8,327 nt of DNA from an uncultured Ruminococcus sp. (GCA_902782875.1 CACZPE010000176.1:1-8327); one strand, 5' to 3'; shown: positions 1 to 5,718, counted from the first letter of the stretch. A program made the numbers and translations. Notes: a model not told the origin generated them from the letters alone.

Positions 1-118
1 CGGAATGTACTAATACCGCAGAATAAGACCGTTCCGCCCCGCGGAATGGGCGGAATGTACTAATACCGCAGAATAAGACCGTTCCGCCCCGCGGAATGGG
101 TGGCATGTACTAATACCG
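1..118. repeat. 50-bp tandem repeat, two identical copies plus a partial third
   Basis: Positions 1-50 and 51-100 are identical. A third copy starts at 101 with two mismatches (101 and 104) and stops matching after 118. Each unit contains a perfect GC-rich inverted repeat, TTCCGC-CCC-GCGGAA (82-96 in the second copy), and the following GGGCGGAA offers an alternative partner for TTCCGCCC. The array reaches the left edge, so more copies may lie outside. The whole unit is conserved with no variable spacer. I see no coding frame that explains it. Confidence 0.9.
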
Positions 119-137
119 TCCGAACTATATAAATTCC

Positions 138-173
138 AAAAGGCTGATACATCGCCGGATGTATCAGCCTTTT
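138..173 (-). terminator. Rho-independent terminator, probably bidirectional
   Basis: A perfect 16-bp stem (138-153 with 158-173) closes on a 4-nt loop, GCCG. T-runs flank it in both directions: 170-174 on the plus strand, and TTTT from 141-138 on the minus strand. It lies 34 nt past the stop of the leftward gene at 208-543 and probably ends that transcript. It could also stop rightward transcription coming out of the tandem repeat. Confidence 0.85.
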
Positions 174-207
174 TAATTGCTATACTAATTGCTCATTGCT
201 AATTGAT

Positions 208-543
208 TTATGCTCTTACCCATACAGCACTGATACACATATCATGTGCAGGCATCTCGGCAGGGATCGGTTTGTTCCATCCCACGAATATATATCCTTC
301 TTTCCTGGGATCTTCGGGCGGTGTTATGATATCGCCGCATTTTCCTATCATATCATCCACTTCCGTACCGCCGTCGGTGAAGAAAAATATCATATATTCC
401 CTTTCATCCTCTGCCTCGGATAATATTTCCCGGTTTTCGATCCTGTCGGTTACCTCATCGGGTATATTCTGCGCAGATACCGCTGCGGATGCCGATGTTA
501 CGAGTACTGCCGCAAGCGCTGCTGCTATTCTGTAGTTTTTCAT
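208..543 (-). CDS. Small secreted protein with a single InlB B-repeat-like (Flg_new) domain
   Basis: A 111-residue protein. Residues 1-24 look like a signal peptide: MKNYR, a hydrophobic Ala/Val stretch, and a probable signal peptidase I site after VSA (22-24). Residues 25-48 are a short acidic linker. Residues 49-110 match the Listeria-Bacteroides/InlB B-repeat pattern: DGGT at 57-60, PPEDPRKEGYIFVGW at 75-89, and MPAHDM followed by SAVW near 97-108. In this family the domain usually occurs in several copies on large cell-surface proteins; here it is alone, with no sorting motif, membrane anchor or enzyme domain visible, so the product is probably released or loosely wall-bound. The start is fixed by AAGGAGG with about 7 nt spacing and by the signal peptide. 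It is transcribed away from the ligase gene and is probably monocistronic, ending at the 138-173 hairpin. Function unknown. Confidence 0.85.
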   Translation of the reverse strand: MKNYRIAAALAAVLVTSASAAVSAQNIPDEVTDRIENREILSEAEDEREYMIFFFTDGGTEVDDMIGKCGDIITPPEDPRKEGYIFVGWNKPIPAEMPAHDMCISAVWVRA

Positions 544-659
544 GGGTATCCTCCTTATCCCTCTTTGATTATTTTACCGAAAGAACCGCAAAAAAGTACA
601 CAGATGCGGAGATTTTCCCATAAACGCAGATACTGCTATATGAGAATGCATCACATCCG

Positions 660-724
660 CATAAAACAAATCAGCGTAGTCGCTGCCGGTCGTACCGGCC
701 GACATAGCTGCGGGCCTTGCCCGC
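660..724 (+). repeat. Three consecutive hairpins; copy 1 of a dispersed box-hairpin element
   Basis: The 17-nt box CATAAAACAAATCAGCG (660-676) recurs exactly at 4942-4958. From its end run three hairpins: CAGCG-TAGT-CGCTG (672-685), GCCGGT-CGT-ACCGGC (685-699) and GCGGGC-CTT-GCCCGC (710-724). The last also recurs at 4967-4981 with one loop change. The element ends 8 nt before the -35 of the ligase promoter. It lies upstream of the expected transcription start, so it would act as DNA, or as RNA only in read-through transcripts. Confidence 0.75.
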
Positions 725-732
725 CCGCCCTA

Positions 733-761
733 TTTACATTGGCGGAAAATTGTGGTATAAT
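733..761 (+). promoter_or_regulatory. Sigma-A-type promoter for the asparagine-synthetase-like gene
   Basis: TTTACA (733-738), a 17-nt spacer and a perfect TATAAT (756-761). Transcription would start near 768, about 21 nt before the ATG at 790. This rules out the longer in-frame start at 565. Confidence 0.85.
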
Positions 762-777
762 ATCAGAAAAATCATTT

Positions 778-783
778 GAGAGG
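778..783 (+). promoter_or_regulatory. Ribosome binding site that fixes the start at 790
   Basis: GAGAGG lies 6 nt before the ATG at 790 and is the only Shine-Dalgarno-like site between the predicted transcription start and the conserved part of the protein. Confidence 0.7.
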
Positions 784-789
784 TTATTT

Positions 790-2319
790 ATGGAACTTAC
801 AACTTACAGAGGACATATAAGAAATCACGAAGCGCTCTGCAAGGAGCTCGGCATCGGGGAAGGGCTTTCCCGCGAGGAACGCGAACGCGAGATAATACTC
901 AGAGGCTATGAGAAATGGGGCACTTCCCTGCCCGATCATCTCTACGGTATGTTCGCCTTTGCGATAGAGGACGGACAGAGGACTGTCTGCTTCCGCGACC
1001 ATTTCGGCACAAAGCCGTTCTACTACTATATCACCGCCGACGGCAGACTGCTTTACGGCACTATGATACGTGATATAACCGATAGTGACGGGTTCGTAAA
1101 GGAGCTCAATCTCCCCCTTCTGCAGATATATCTCAGCCTTACCTATCCCGCAGGCGAGGAGACCTTCTTCAAGGGCGTGAAGAAGCTCATGCCCGGGCAT
1201 TATCTGGTGTATGAGAACGGCAAGGTGTCTGTCACAAGATACTGGACTCCCGAATTCCACCCCGATGAAAGCAGAACTGCCGAACAGTGGGCTGAGGAGA
1301 TACATACCACCGTGCAGCAGATGATGGCTGAGGTAAAGACCGCGGATGAAACTGCGGAAAGCTTTCTTTCAGGCGGTGTAGATTCGTCGTATGTGCTCGC
1401 CATGTCGGATGCAAAGCGCGCAGACTCCTGCGGATATGACGAGGAGCGCTTCGATGAATCCCGCGTTGCAGCAAAGACCGCTGAGATACTCGGCGTTGAA
1501 CACAGCGTGGCAAAGATAACCCCCGAGCAGTTTTTCGATATAGTTCCCTATGTTATGTACAATATGGAGCAGCCCCTGGGCGATGCCTCCGCAATAGTAT
1601 TCACCCTCGGCTGCATCGCGGCTGCAAAGCACACAAAGCTGTGCTATTCCGGCGAGGGCGCTGACGAATTCTTCGGCGGATACAATATGTACCGCAACGC
1701 AGAGCGCTACGGCGATGAGCTGAAGAACTTCTATGCCGGGAATACCAACATAATGAAAGAGGACGAAAAGAAGCGGATACTTAAGAAGTACTATCCCGAT
1801 ACCCTGCCGATAGACCTGGTAAAGCACATCTATGAAGAGACCGAAGGGCTCGACCCGCTCACAAAGATGTCGGATGTGGATATACAGATATGGCTCGAGG
1901 GAGATATCTATCTCAATGTGGACAAGATGAGCACAACGGCAGGCCTTGAGATAAGAATGCCCCTCACCGACCGCCGTGTATTCGATATCGCATCACGTAT
2001 GCCCTCGCGCTTCAAGGTAACAGAAGAGCAGAACAAGGTCGCATTCCGCATGGCTGCAGCAAAGGTGCTCCCCGATGAGATTGCATTCCGCAAGAAGCTC
2101 GGCTTTATCGTACCTGTAAGGCTGTGGCTCGCAGATGAGAGATACAATGCCGATGTGCGCAGACTGCTTTTCTCGGATATGGCTGAAGAGTTCTTCAACA
2201 CCGATGAACTCAAGTCGATATACAGCGAATATATAAACGGCAATTCCGACCTCTGGAGAAAGATATGGACTGTATATACCTTCCTGGTATGGTATGAGGA
2301 ATACTTTGTTAAGAGATAA
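790..2319 (+). CDS. Asparagine-synthetase-like ATP-dependent amidoligase with degenerate glutaminase domain
   Basis: A 509-residue protein related to AsnB. AsnB normally pairs an N-terminal Ntn glutaminase, which releases ammonia from glutamine, with a C-terminal synthetase that adenylates aspartate. The synthetase half looks intact: PP-loop SGGVDSS at 194-200, FDES at 221-224, YSGEGADEFFGGY at 286-298 and GLEIRMPLTDRR at 385-396. The glutaminase half is a remnant. It starts about 70 residues into the usual fold, so the catalytic Cys and the RGPD region are absent; the NGEIYNH equivalent is RGHIRNH (7-13) and SDxEVI is EREREII (30-36). The later GMFAFA (53-58) and FRDHFGTKPFYY (68-79) are retained. 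Ammonia, or another amine or acceptor, may therefore replace glutamine; this is inference. The start at 790 is set by promoter and ribosome site. The phosphodiesterase gene follows after 52 nt with no terminator, so co-transcription is likely. The true substrate is unknown, and the name asnB is withheld. Confidence 0.85.
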   Translation: MELTTYRGHIRNHEALCKELGIGEGLSREEREREIILRGYEKWGTSLPDHLYGMFAFAIEDGQRTVCFRDHFGTKPFYYYITADGRLLYGTMIRDITDSDGFVKELNLPLLQIYLSLTYPAGEETFFKGVKKLMPGHYLVYENGKVSVTRYWTPEFHPDESRTAEQWAEEIHTTVQQMMAEVKTADETAESFLSGGVDSSYVLAMSDAKRADSCGYDEERFDESRVAAKTAEILGVEHSVAKITPEQFFDIVPYVMYNMEQPLGDASAIVFTLGCIAAAKHTKLCYSGEGADEFFGGYNMYRNAERYGDELKNFYAGNTNIMKEDEKKRILKKYYPDTLPIDLVKHIYEETEGLDPLTKMSDVDIQIWLEGDIYLNVDKMSTTAGLEIRMPLTDRRVFDIASRMPSRFKVTEEQNKVAFRMAAAKVLPDEIAFRKKLGFIVPVRLWLADERYNADVRRLLFSDMAEEFFNTDELKSIYSEYINGNSDLWRKIWTVYTFLVWYEEYFVKR

Positions 2320-2371
2320 AAGCCTCTACCGATGCCTGTTTAGCCTATACCCCGAAAAAGGAGGAATACCT

Positions 2372-3547
2372 ATGAGCATCGGACAGCTCCCGAAGCTTCC
2401 CGATTATGACAACTGTCTTGTAAATCTTGCAAATTCCGTGCTGGATAAATTCGGTGTGCAGACTGCTGCGCCCACACTCCCCCTTGCGGACAGATATCTC
2501 TCCGCAGACCGCAGAAATGTAGTGGTGCTTATCCTTGATGCGATGGGTACCTCCATAATCGAAAAGCATCTTGACAAGGACGGATTTTTCCGCAGTCACT
2601 TTGCGGGATCCTTTGATTCCGTGTACCCTCCCACCACCGTAGCCGCCACCACATCGCTGATAAGCGGCCTTTATCCCGATGAGCACGGCTGGCTGGGCTG
2701 GGATATGTACTATCCGCAGCTGGACAAAAACGTAACGGTGTTTCTGAATACCGATCAGATGACCGAAAAGGAAAACGCCGTTCCCGCAGCGCCCGGCGAA
2801 TGGGACAGGGATTCCATCGCAGAGTCCGCTCCCGCAGCCGATTATCACGCAGGATATACCTTTACTCCGTACAAATCCGTAATAGATAAGATAAACGATG
2901 CGGGAGGACAGGCTTACTACTCCATGCCGTTCATGCCGCCCTTCCCGAAAGACCCGGATGCCATATTTGAGCGCATTGCAGAGCTGTGTAAACAGCCCGG
3001 GCGCAAATACATCTATGCCTACTGGAACGAACCCGATACAACTATGCACAAGACGGGCACCGAGAGCAGCGATACCCACGAGATGGTACGCTCGCTGGAG
3101 AAAAAGGCGGAGGAATACATATCCCGCCTGTCTGACACACTGTTTATCATAACCGCCGACCACGGACATATGGACAGCAATAACCTGTGTATACTCGACT
3201 ATCCCGAGATAACGGACTGTCTTGTGCGCCTGCCTTCCATAGAGCCGAGAACACTGAATATGTTCGTAAAGGAAGAGCGCAGAGAGGATTTCCCCGTATT
3301 ATTCAGAAAAGCATTCGGCGATAAATTCGTACTGCTCACCCGTGAGGAAGTGCTCAGCACAAGGCTTTTCGGCACCGGCAGGGACAGAGACGGCTTTGCG
3401 GATATGATAGGCGACTTTGTGGCTGTGGCAGTATCAGACACATCGGTCTTCAACACTCACTATGAAGCACAGATCATGCCCGGCGGACACGCAGGGCTCA
3501 CTCCCGAGGAATACACCGTGCCGCTTATTGTTATTGACAGGGAATAA
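2372..3547 (+). CDS. Alkaline phosphatase superfamily protein (type I phosphodiesterase/nucleotide pyrophosphatase-like)
   Basis: A 391-residue single-domain hydrolase of the two-metal alkaline phosphatase superfamily (PF01663 type). All expected motifs can be read: LILDAMG with metal ligand D56; PPTTVAATTSL with likely nucleophile T89, followed by SGLYPDEHG (98-106); PDTTMH with D222 and H226; TADHGH with D263 and H264; and GGHAG with H373. It should cleave a phosphate mono- or diester; which one cannot be read from the sequence. There is no signal peptide or membrane segment, so it is probably cytoplasmic. The start is set by AAGGAGG (2358-2364) with 7 nt spacing; the frame is open further upstream but overlaps the end of the ligase gene without conserved sequence. 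It is the second gene of the likely operon and ends before the 3566-3605 terminator. Confidence 0.9.
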   Translation: MSIGQLPKLPDYDNCLVNLANSVLDKFGVQTAAPTLPLADRYLSADRRNVVVLILDAMGTSIIEKHLDKDGFFRSHFAGSFDSVYPPTTVAATTSLISGLYPDEHGWLGWDMYYPQLDKNVTVFLNTDQMTEKENAVPAAPGEWDRDSIAESAPAADYHAGYTFTPYKSVIDKINDAGGQAYYSMPFMPPFPKDPDAIFERIAELCKQPGRKYIYAYWNEPDTTMHKTGTESSDTHEMVRSLEKKAEEYISRLSDTLFIITADHGHMDSNNLCILDYPEITDCLVRLPSIEPRTLNMFVKEERREDFPVLFRKAFGDKFVLLTREEVLSTRLFGTGRDRDGFADMIGDFVAVAVSDTSVFNTHYEAQIMPGGHAGLTPEEYTVPLIVIDRE

Positions 3548-3565
3548 GCAGCCGTATACAACAGC

Positions 3566-3605
3566 AAAGGTATCTTCAGAGCACATGCGCTCTGAAGATA
3601 CCTTT
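3566..3605 (+). terminator. Rho-independent terminator of the ligase-phosphodiesterase operon
   Basis: A perfect 17-bp stem (3566-3582 with 3589-3605) with a 6-nt loop, ACATGC, and a T-run at 3603-3607. It starts 18 nt after the phosphodiesterase stop. Only TTT follows on the minus strand, so it may serve the convergent AraC gene weakly. Confidence 0.9.
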
Positions 3606-3629
3606 TTACATCATTAGCCTAAACTATGA

Positions 3630-4505
3630 TCATATCTTCTTTACAGGTACAAGCTCTATGTAACCTCTTGTCCCGATGGGCTCAAGCTGTATCCTCGGAT
3701 TGCTGTCATCGGGCTTGAATCCCAGCGATGAGAGATCAAACTTCTCCTCAGCCTGCCATATCTGCTGTATGGCCTTGACGTAGTCCTCCTCCTCAAAGGG
3801 CTCTCCGCGGAACATGAGGAACGTTCCTTCGGGCAGGTCTATCACCTCAAAGCCCTCAGGCACAGGACCGTCATAGTCCACAGGCACCTCAGCACCCTGT
3901 ACATATACATTAGCTCTGGGCTTTCTGAGCTTCTCGGGCAGCCACATGCAAACGGGCTCACCGTCAAGAGTGCGTATGCTTGCGAGTATCCCCCATACAT
4001 CGCAGCCTACCTCCTCGCAGTAGCTCCAGTACTCATCAGCCTTTACGCCGCGCTTGACTATGACCTTTCTTGCAGGCCTTTTCACTTCTGTTACAAATAC
4101 GGTACTAACCTTGTCCATACTGATCTTCCTTTCACATTCATCTGATTTTACGAGATACGGGAGAAAAAGGGGTATCGGTATAGGAGCTTCGGCATATGCT
4201 CCCGGGTTTATCCCGAATTCGGCACGGAAAGCGCGCTGATAACCCTCTGCACTGCCAAAACCCATATCGAGCGCAGTATCAAGGATACTGCATTTCTCAT
4301 CACGAAGCTTCAGCGCCGACCTGCTGAGCCTGAGCCTGCGTATGTATCTTGCAGGTGTCAGACCCGTGTACTGCTCGAAAAGTCTTCTCGCATACCACGG
4401 ACTGAACATCGATACCTTCGCAAGATCCGCAGGTGTGATGGTTTCACCGATATGATCCTCGATATACCTCTGCATACTCTGTACTGCCTTTAAGCGATCG
4501 TCCAT
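3630..4505 (-). CDS. AraC-family transcriptional regulator with GyrI-like effector-binding domain
   Basis: A 291-residue regulator with the DNA-binding domain first. Residues 5-105 form the AraC double helix-turn-helix: first helix pair near 24-48 (TPADLAK to FEQYTG), second near 72-98 (SILDTALDMGF to FRAEFG). Residues about 133-289 match a GyrI-like/effector-binding fold, ending GTRGYIELVPVKK, which in Rob- and BmrR-like proteins binds small, often cationic or aromatic, ligands. It probably senses a small molecule and switches nearby or distant genes; ligand and targets are not visible. The start at 4505 is chosen because GGGGTGAG precedes it and the AraC domain begins there. A TTG 75 nt upstream (4580) would lie at the extreme 5' end of the transcript with no ribosome site. 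It is convergent with the phosphodiesterase gene (82 nt gap) and has its own strong promoter, so it is probably monocistronic. Confidence 0.9.
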   Translation of the reverse strand: MDDRLKAVQSMQRYIEDHIGETITPADLAKVSMFSPWYARRLFEQYTGLTPARYIRRLRLSRSALKLRDEKCSILDTALDMGFGSAEGYQRAFRAEFGINPGAYAEAPIPIPLFLPYLVKSDECERKISMDKVSTVFVTEVKRPARKVIVKRGVKADEYWSYCEEVGCDVWGILASIRTLDGEPVCMWLPEKLRKPRANVYVQGAEVPVDYDGPVPEGFEVIDLPEGTFLMFRGEPFEEEDYVKAIQQIWQAEEKFDLSSLGFKPDDSNPRIQLEPIGTRGYIELVPVKKI

Positions 4506-4509
4506 TTTT

Positions 4510-4517
4510 CTCACCCC
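4510..4517 (-). promoter_or_regulatory. Ribosome binding site that fixes the AraC-family start at 4505
   Basis: Reads GGGGTGAG on the minus strand, 4 nt before the ATG. Its GGTGA core pairs with the end of 16S rRNA. No comparable site precedes the upstream TTG at 4580. Confidence 0.65.
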
Positions 4518-4535
4518 GTGATCATATGATATCAC
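4518..4535. promoter_or_regulatory. Dyad in the AraC-family leader, possible operator
   Basis: GTGAT (4518-4522) and ATCAC (4531-4535) are 5-bp inverted arms around an AT-rich core that includes the perfect 10-bp palindrome ATCATATGAT (4521-4530). It sits in the 5' leader directly next to the ribosome site. It could bind a protein or partly hide the ribosome site in RNA; this is inference from position and symmetry only. Confidence 0.35.
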
Positions 4536-4590
4536 AAACCGTATCTTTATCTCCCGATTTTTTTTGCTCAGTTGGGACAATGTCAGATTT

Positions 4591-4619
4591 ATTATATCAG
4601 ACAGGAAAAATCATGTCAA
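4591..4619 (-). promoter_or_regulatory. Perfect-consensus sigma-A promoter for the AraC-family gene
   Basis: On the minus strand: TTGACA (4619-4614), 17-nt spacer, TATAAT (4596-4591). Transcription would start near 4584, giving a leader of about 79 nt before the ATG at 4505. Full consensus is unusual for a regulator gene and suggests a need for repression. Confidence 0.9.
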
Positions 4620-4628
4620 CTTAAAATA

Positions 4629-4659
4629 GTGTGGAGTTTGGAGAGTTGAGTGTGGAGTT
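4629..4659. repeat. Direct repeat GTGTGGAGTT with 21-bp period
   Basis: Identical 10-mers at 4629-4638 and 4650-4659, separated by 11 bp. The nearer copy begins 10 bp upstream of the -35 of the AraC-family promoter. Two direct half-sites about two helical turns apart is a layout used by AraC-type regulators; the repeat may equally be low-complexity intergenic sequence. Confidence 0.5.
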
Positions 4660-4660
4660 A

Positions 4661-4897
4661 ACCCTTCCACCAATGCCCCCTCGGGCCATTGGTCCCCCTC
4701 CTTGCGTAGCAATGAGGACTTCCCTTTCAGGGGAGGTTCATCCCATCCAATTAATATGAATAAGCCTCTTATTAGCTATATTCATATAAATTTAGCTTGA
4801 TAGATGGCTATATCAAACTAACCAGAACGCCTTTATCTCCCCTGAAAGGGAACTGCCCAACGCAGTAGGCTGGCCGCAACCGAAGGGTGGGAAGGGT
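4661..4897. repeat. MITE-like imperfect inverted-repeat element
   Basis: A 237-bp non-coding segment with matching arms. Outer ends ACCCTTCC (4661-4668) and GGAAGGGT (4890-4897) are inverted, and 16-nt inner blocks TTCCCTTTCAGGGGAG (4720-4735) and CTCCCCTGAAAGGGAA (4837-4852) are exact reverse complements. The arms between are diverged but similar in layout. Sub-hairpins include ACCAATG/CATTGGT (4669-4693) and, in the AT-rich centre, ATATGAATA/TATTCATAT (4754-4787). It encodes no protein. A non-autonomous mobile or dispersed palindromic element is the best fit; no target-site duplication could be established. Confidence 0.6.
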
Positions 4898-4903
4898 ACC
4901 TGT

Positions 4904-4934
4904 GCAAATAAAAGTTACCGAGCCGCAAATAAAA
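4904..4934. repeat. Direct repeat GCAAATAAAA with 21-bp period
   Basis: Identical 10-mers at 4904-4913 and 4925-4934, separated by 11 bp, upstream of the DUF2461 promoter. The period equals that of the unrelated pair at 4629-4659. It could be a regulator site or chance in AT-rich sequence. Confidence 0.4.
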
Positions 4935-4941
4935 TCGCCCC

Positions 4942-4981
4942 CATAAAACAAATCAGCGACCTAACCGCGGGCTTTGCCCGC
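4942..4981 (+). repeat. Copy 2 of the dispersed box-hairpin element
   Basis: The 17-nt box at 4942-4958 is identical to 660-676. Eight nt later comes the hairpin GCGGGC-TTT-GCCCGC (4967-4981), matching 710-724 except for one loop base. The two inner hairpins of copy 1 are missing. The hairpin abuts the -35 hexamer of the DUF2461 promoter. Confidence 0.75.
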
Positions 4982-5010
4982 TTGACAAAGGGGGGACGGT
5001 GTGATAAAAT
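4982..5010 (+). promoter_or_regulatory. Sigma-A-type promoter for the DUF2461 gene
   Basis: Perfect TTGACA (4982-4987), 17-nt spacer, TAAAAT (5005-5010). Transcription would start near 5017, about 30 nt before the ATG at 5048. The open frame that reaches back to 4982 therefore cannot be translated from this promoter. Confidence 0.85.
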
Positions 5011-5033
5011 CAAGAATGATGTAGATCTCAGTA

Positions 5034-5038
5034 AAGGA
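5034..5038 (+). promoter_or_regulatory. Ribosome binding site favouring the start at 5048
   Basis: AAGGA is followed by two in-frame ATGs: one 3 nt away (5042), which is too close, and one 9 nt away (5048), which is well placed and also gives the family-typical MFT N-terminus. Confidence 0.65.
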
Positions 5039-5047
5039 ACGATGAAA

Positions 5048-5701
5048 ATGTTTACCGCAAAGACACTTGATTTTCTGACAGAAAACTGTATGCGCGACGA
5101 TAAGGTATGGTTCAGGGAGAACAAGCCCGTATTTCAGGAATATGTAGCCGCACCGATGAAGGAATTCTCCGATACGCTGTATACATATATAGAAAAGCTC
5201 GACAGCAGTCTTGACAAGGTCCATATCTCAAGGATATACAGGGACACACGCTTTCTGCACGGCAGATCGTTTTTCAGGGAGAATATGTGGGTATCCTTCG
5301 GCAGGACAAAGGAGCTCTATGAGTCGCTGCCCGCGTTCTACTTCGATATATCCCCGAACGGCATAGAATACGGCTGCGGGTTTTATCAGGCAAAGGCTGA
5401 GCATATGATGAACATGAGAGAGCTGATACTCGCAGGCTCACCGCTTTTCTACAGCGCAGCAGAGGCAGTGGAGAACACAGACTTTGAGCTCTACGGCGAC
5501 AAGTACAAAAAAAGCCGCTGCCCGGTGGACGACGACATAAAGCGTGACTGGTACGACCGCAAGACCATCGGTATATTCACCCATTCCGAGAACTGGGATA
5601 TGATATTCTCCGACGAACTGCCGCATATCATAGGCAGACAGCTGACAAAAGCCGCACCCGTGTATAATTTCCTTATGGCGGCAACACATACGGTGAAATA
5701 A
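5048..5701 (+). CDS. DUF2461 (TIGR02453-type) domain protein
   Basis: A 217-residue protein that fits DUF2461 over its whole length. Recognisable family features are the start MFTAKTLDFL, the WFRENKPVF stretch (21-29), the signature SRIYRDTRF (61-69) followed by FRENMWVSFG (76-85), the aromatic FYFDISPNG (97-105) leading into YGCGFYQ (108-114), and a C-terminal segment around RKTIGIFTHSE (171-181). The family occurs in many bacteria and some fungi. No biochemical role is established that I can name, so none is assigned. No signal peptide or membrane segment is visible, so it is probably cytoplasmic. ATG 5042 would add only two residues. The gene is a single unit with its own promoter and terminator and converges with the chemoreceptor gene (59 nt gap). 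Confidence 0.9.
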   Translation: MFTAKTLDFLTENCMRDDKVWFRENKPVFQEYVAAPMKEFSDTLYTYIEKLDSSLDKVHISRIYRDTRFLHGRSFFRENMWVSFGRTKELYESLPAFYFDISPNGIEYGCGFYQAKAEHMMNMRELILAGSPLFYSAAEAVENTDFELYGDKYKKSRCPVDDDIKRDWYDRKTIGIFTHSENWDMIFSDELPHIIGRQLTKAAPVYNFLMAATHTVK

Positions 5702-5718
5702 GATCAGTCAATACAGAA

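Noticed and set aside
1..118. CRISPR array
   Set aside because: The whole 50-bp unit is identical between copies; there are no variable spacers and no cas genes.
565..789. In-frame upstream extension of the asparagine-synthetase-like gene, 75 more residues
   Set aside because: It runs through the hairpin element and the promoter, shows no glutaminase similarity, and starts upstream of the predicted transcription start. ATG 790 has a ribosome site and conserved sequence begins there.
2294..2371. Upstream start of the phosphodiesterase overlapping the end of the ligase gene
   Set aside because: ATG 2372 has an ideal AAGGAGG at 7 nt, and the extra 26 residues show no conserved motif.
2345..3169. 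Long minus-strand open frame of 274 codons opposite the phosphodiesterase gene
   Set aside because: It has no recognisable domain and lies wholly antisense to a gene with every catalytic motif in place. The same applies to the long frames opposite the ligase and chemoreceptor genes.
790..3547. Lasso peptide or beta-lactam biosynthesis cluster
   Set aside because: No precursor peptide, leader-binding protein, protease or transporter is present. Only the lack of glutaminase residues resembles those enzymes.
4506..4580. TTG start at 4580 adding 25 residues to the AraC-family protein
   Set aside because: It lies only about 4 nt into the transcript from the perfect promoter, with no ribosome site; the added residues match no domain.
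4982..5047. ATG or alternative start near 4982 for the DUF2461 gene
   Set aside because: The codon overlaps the -35 hexamer of the gene's own promoter and the added residues are not family-like.
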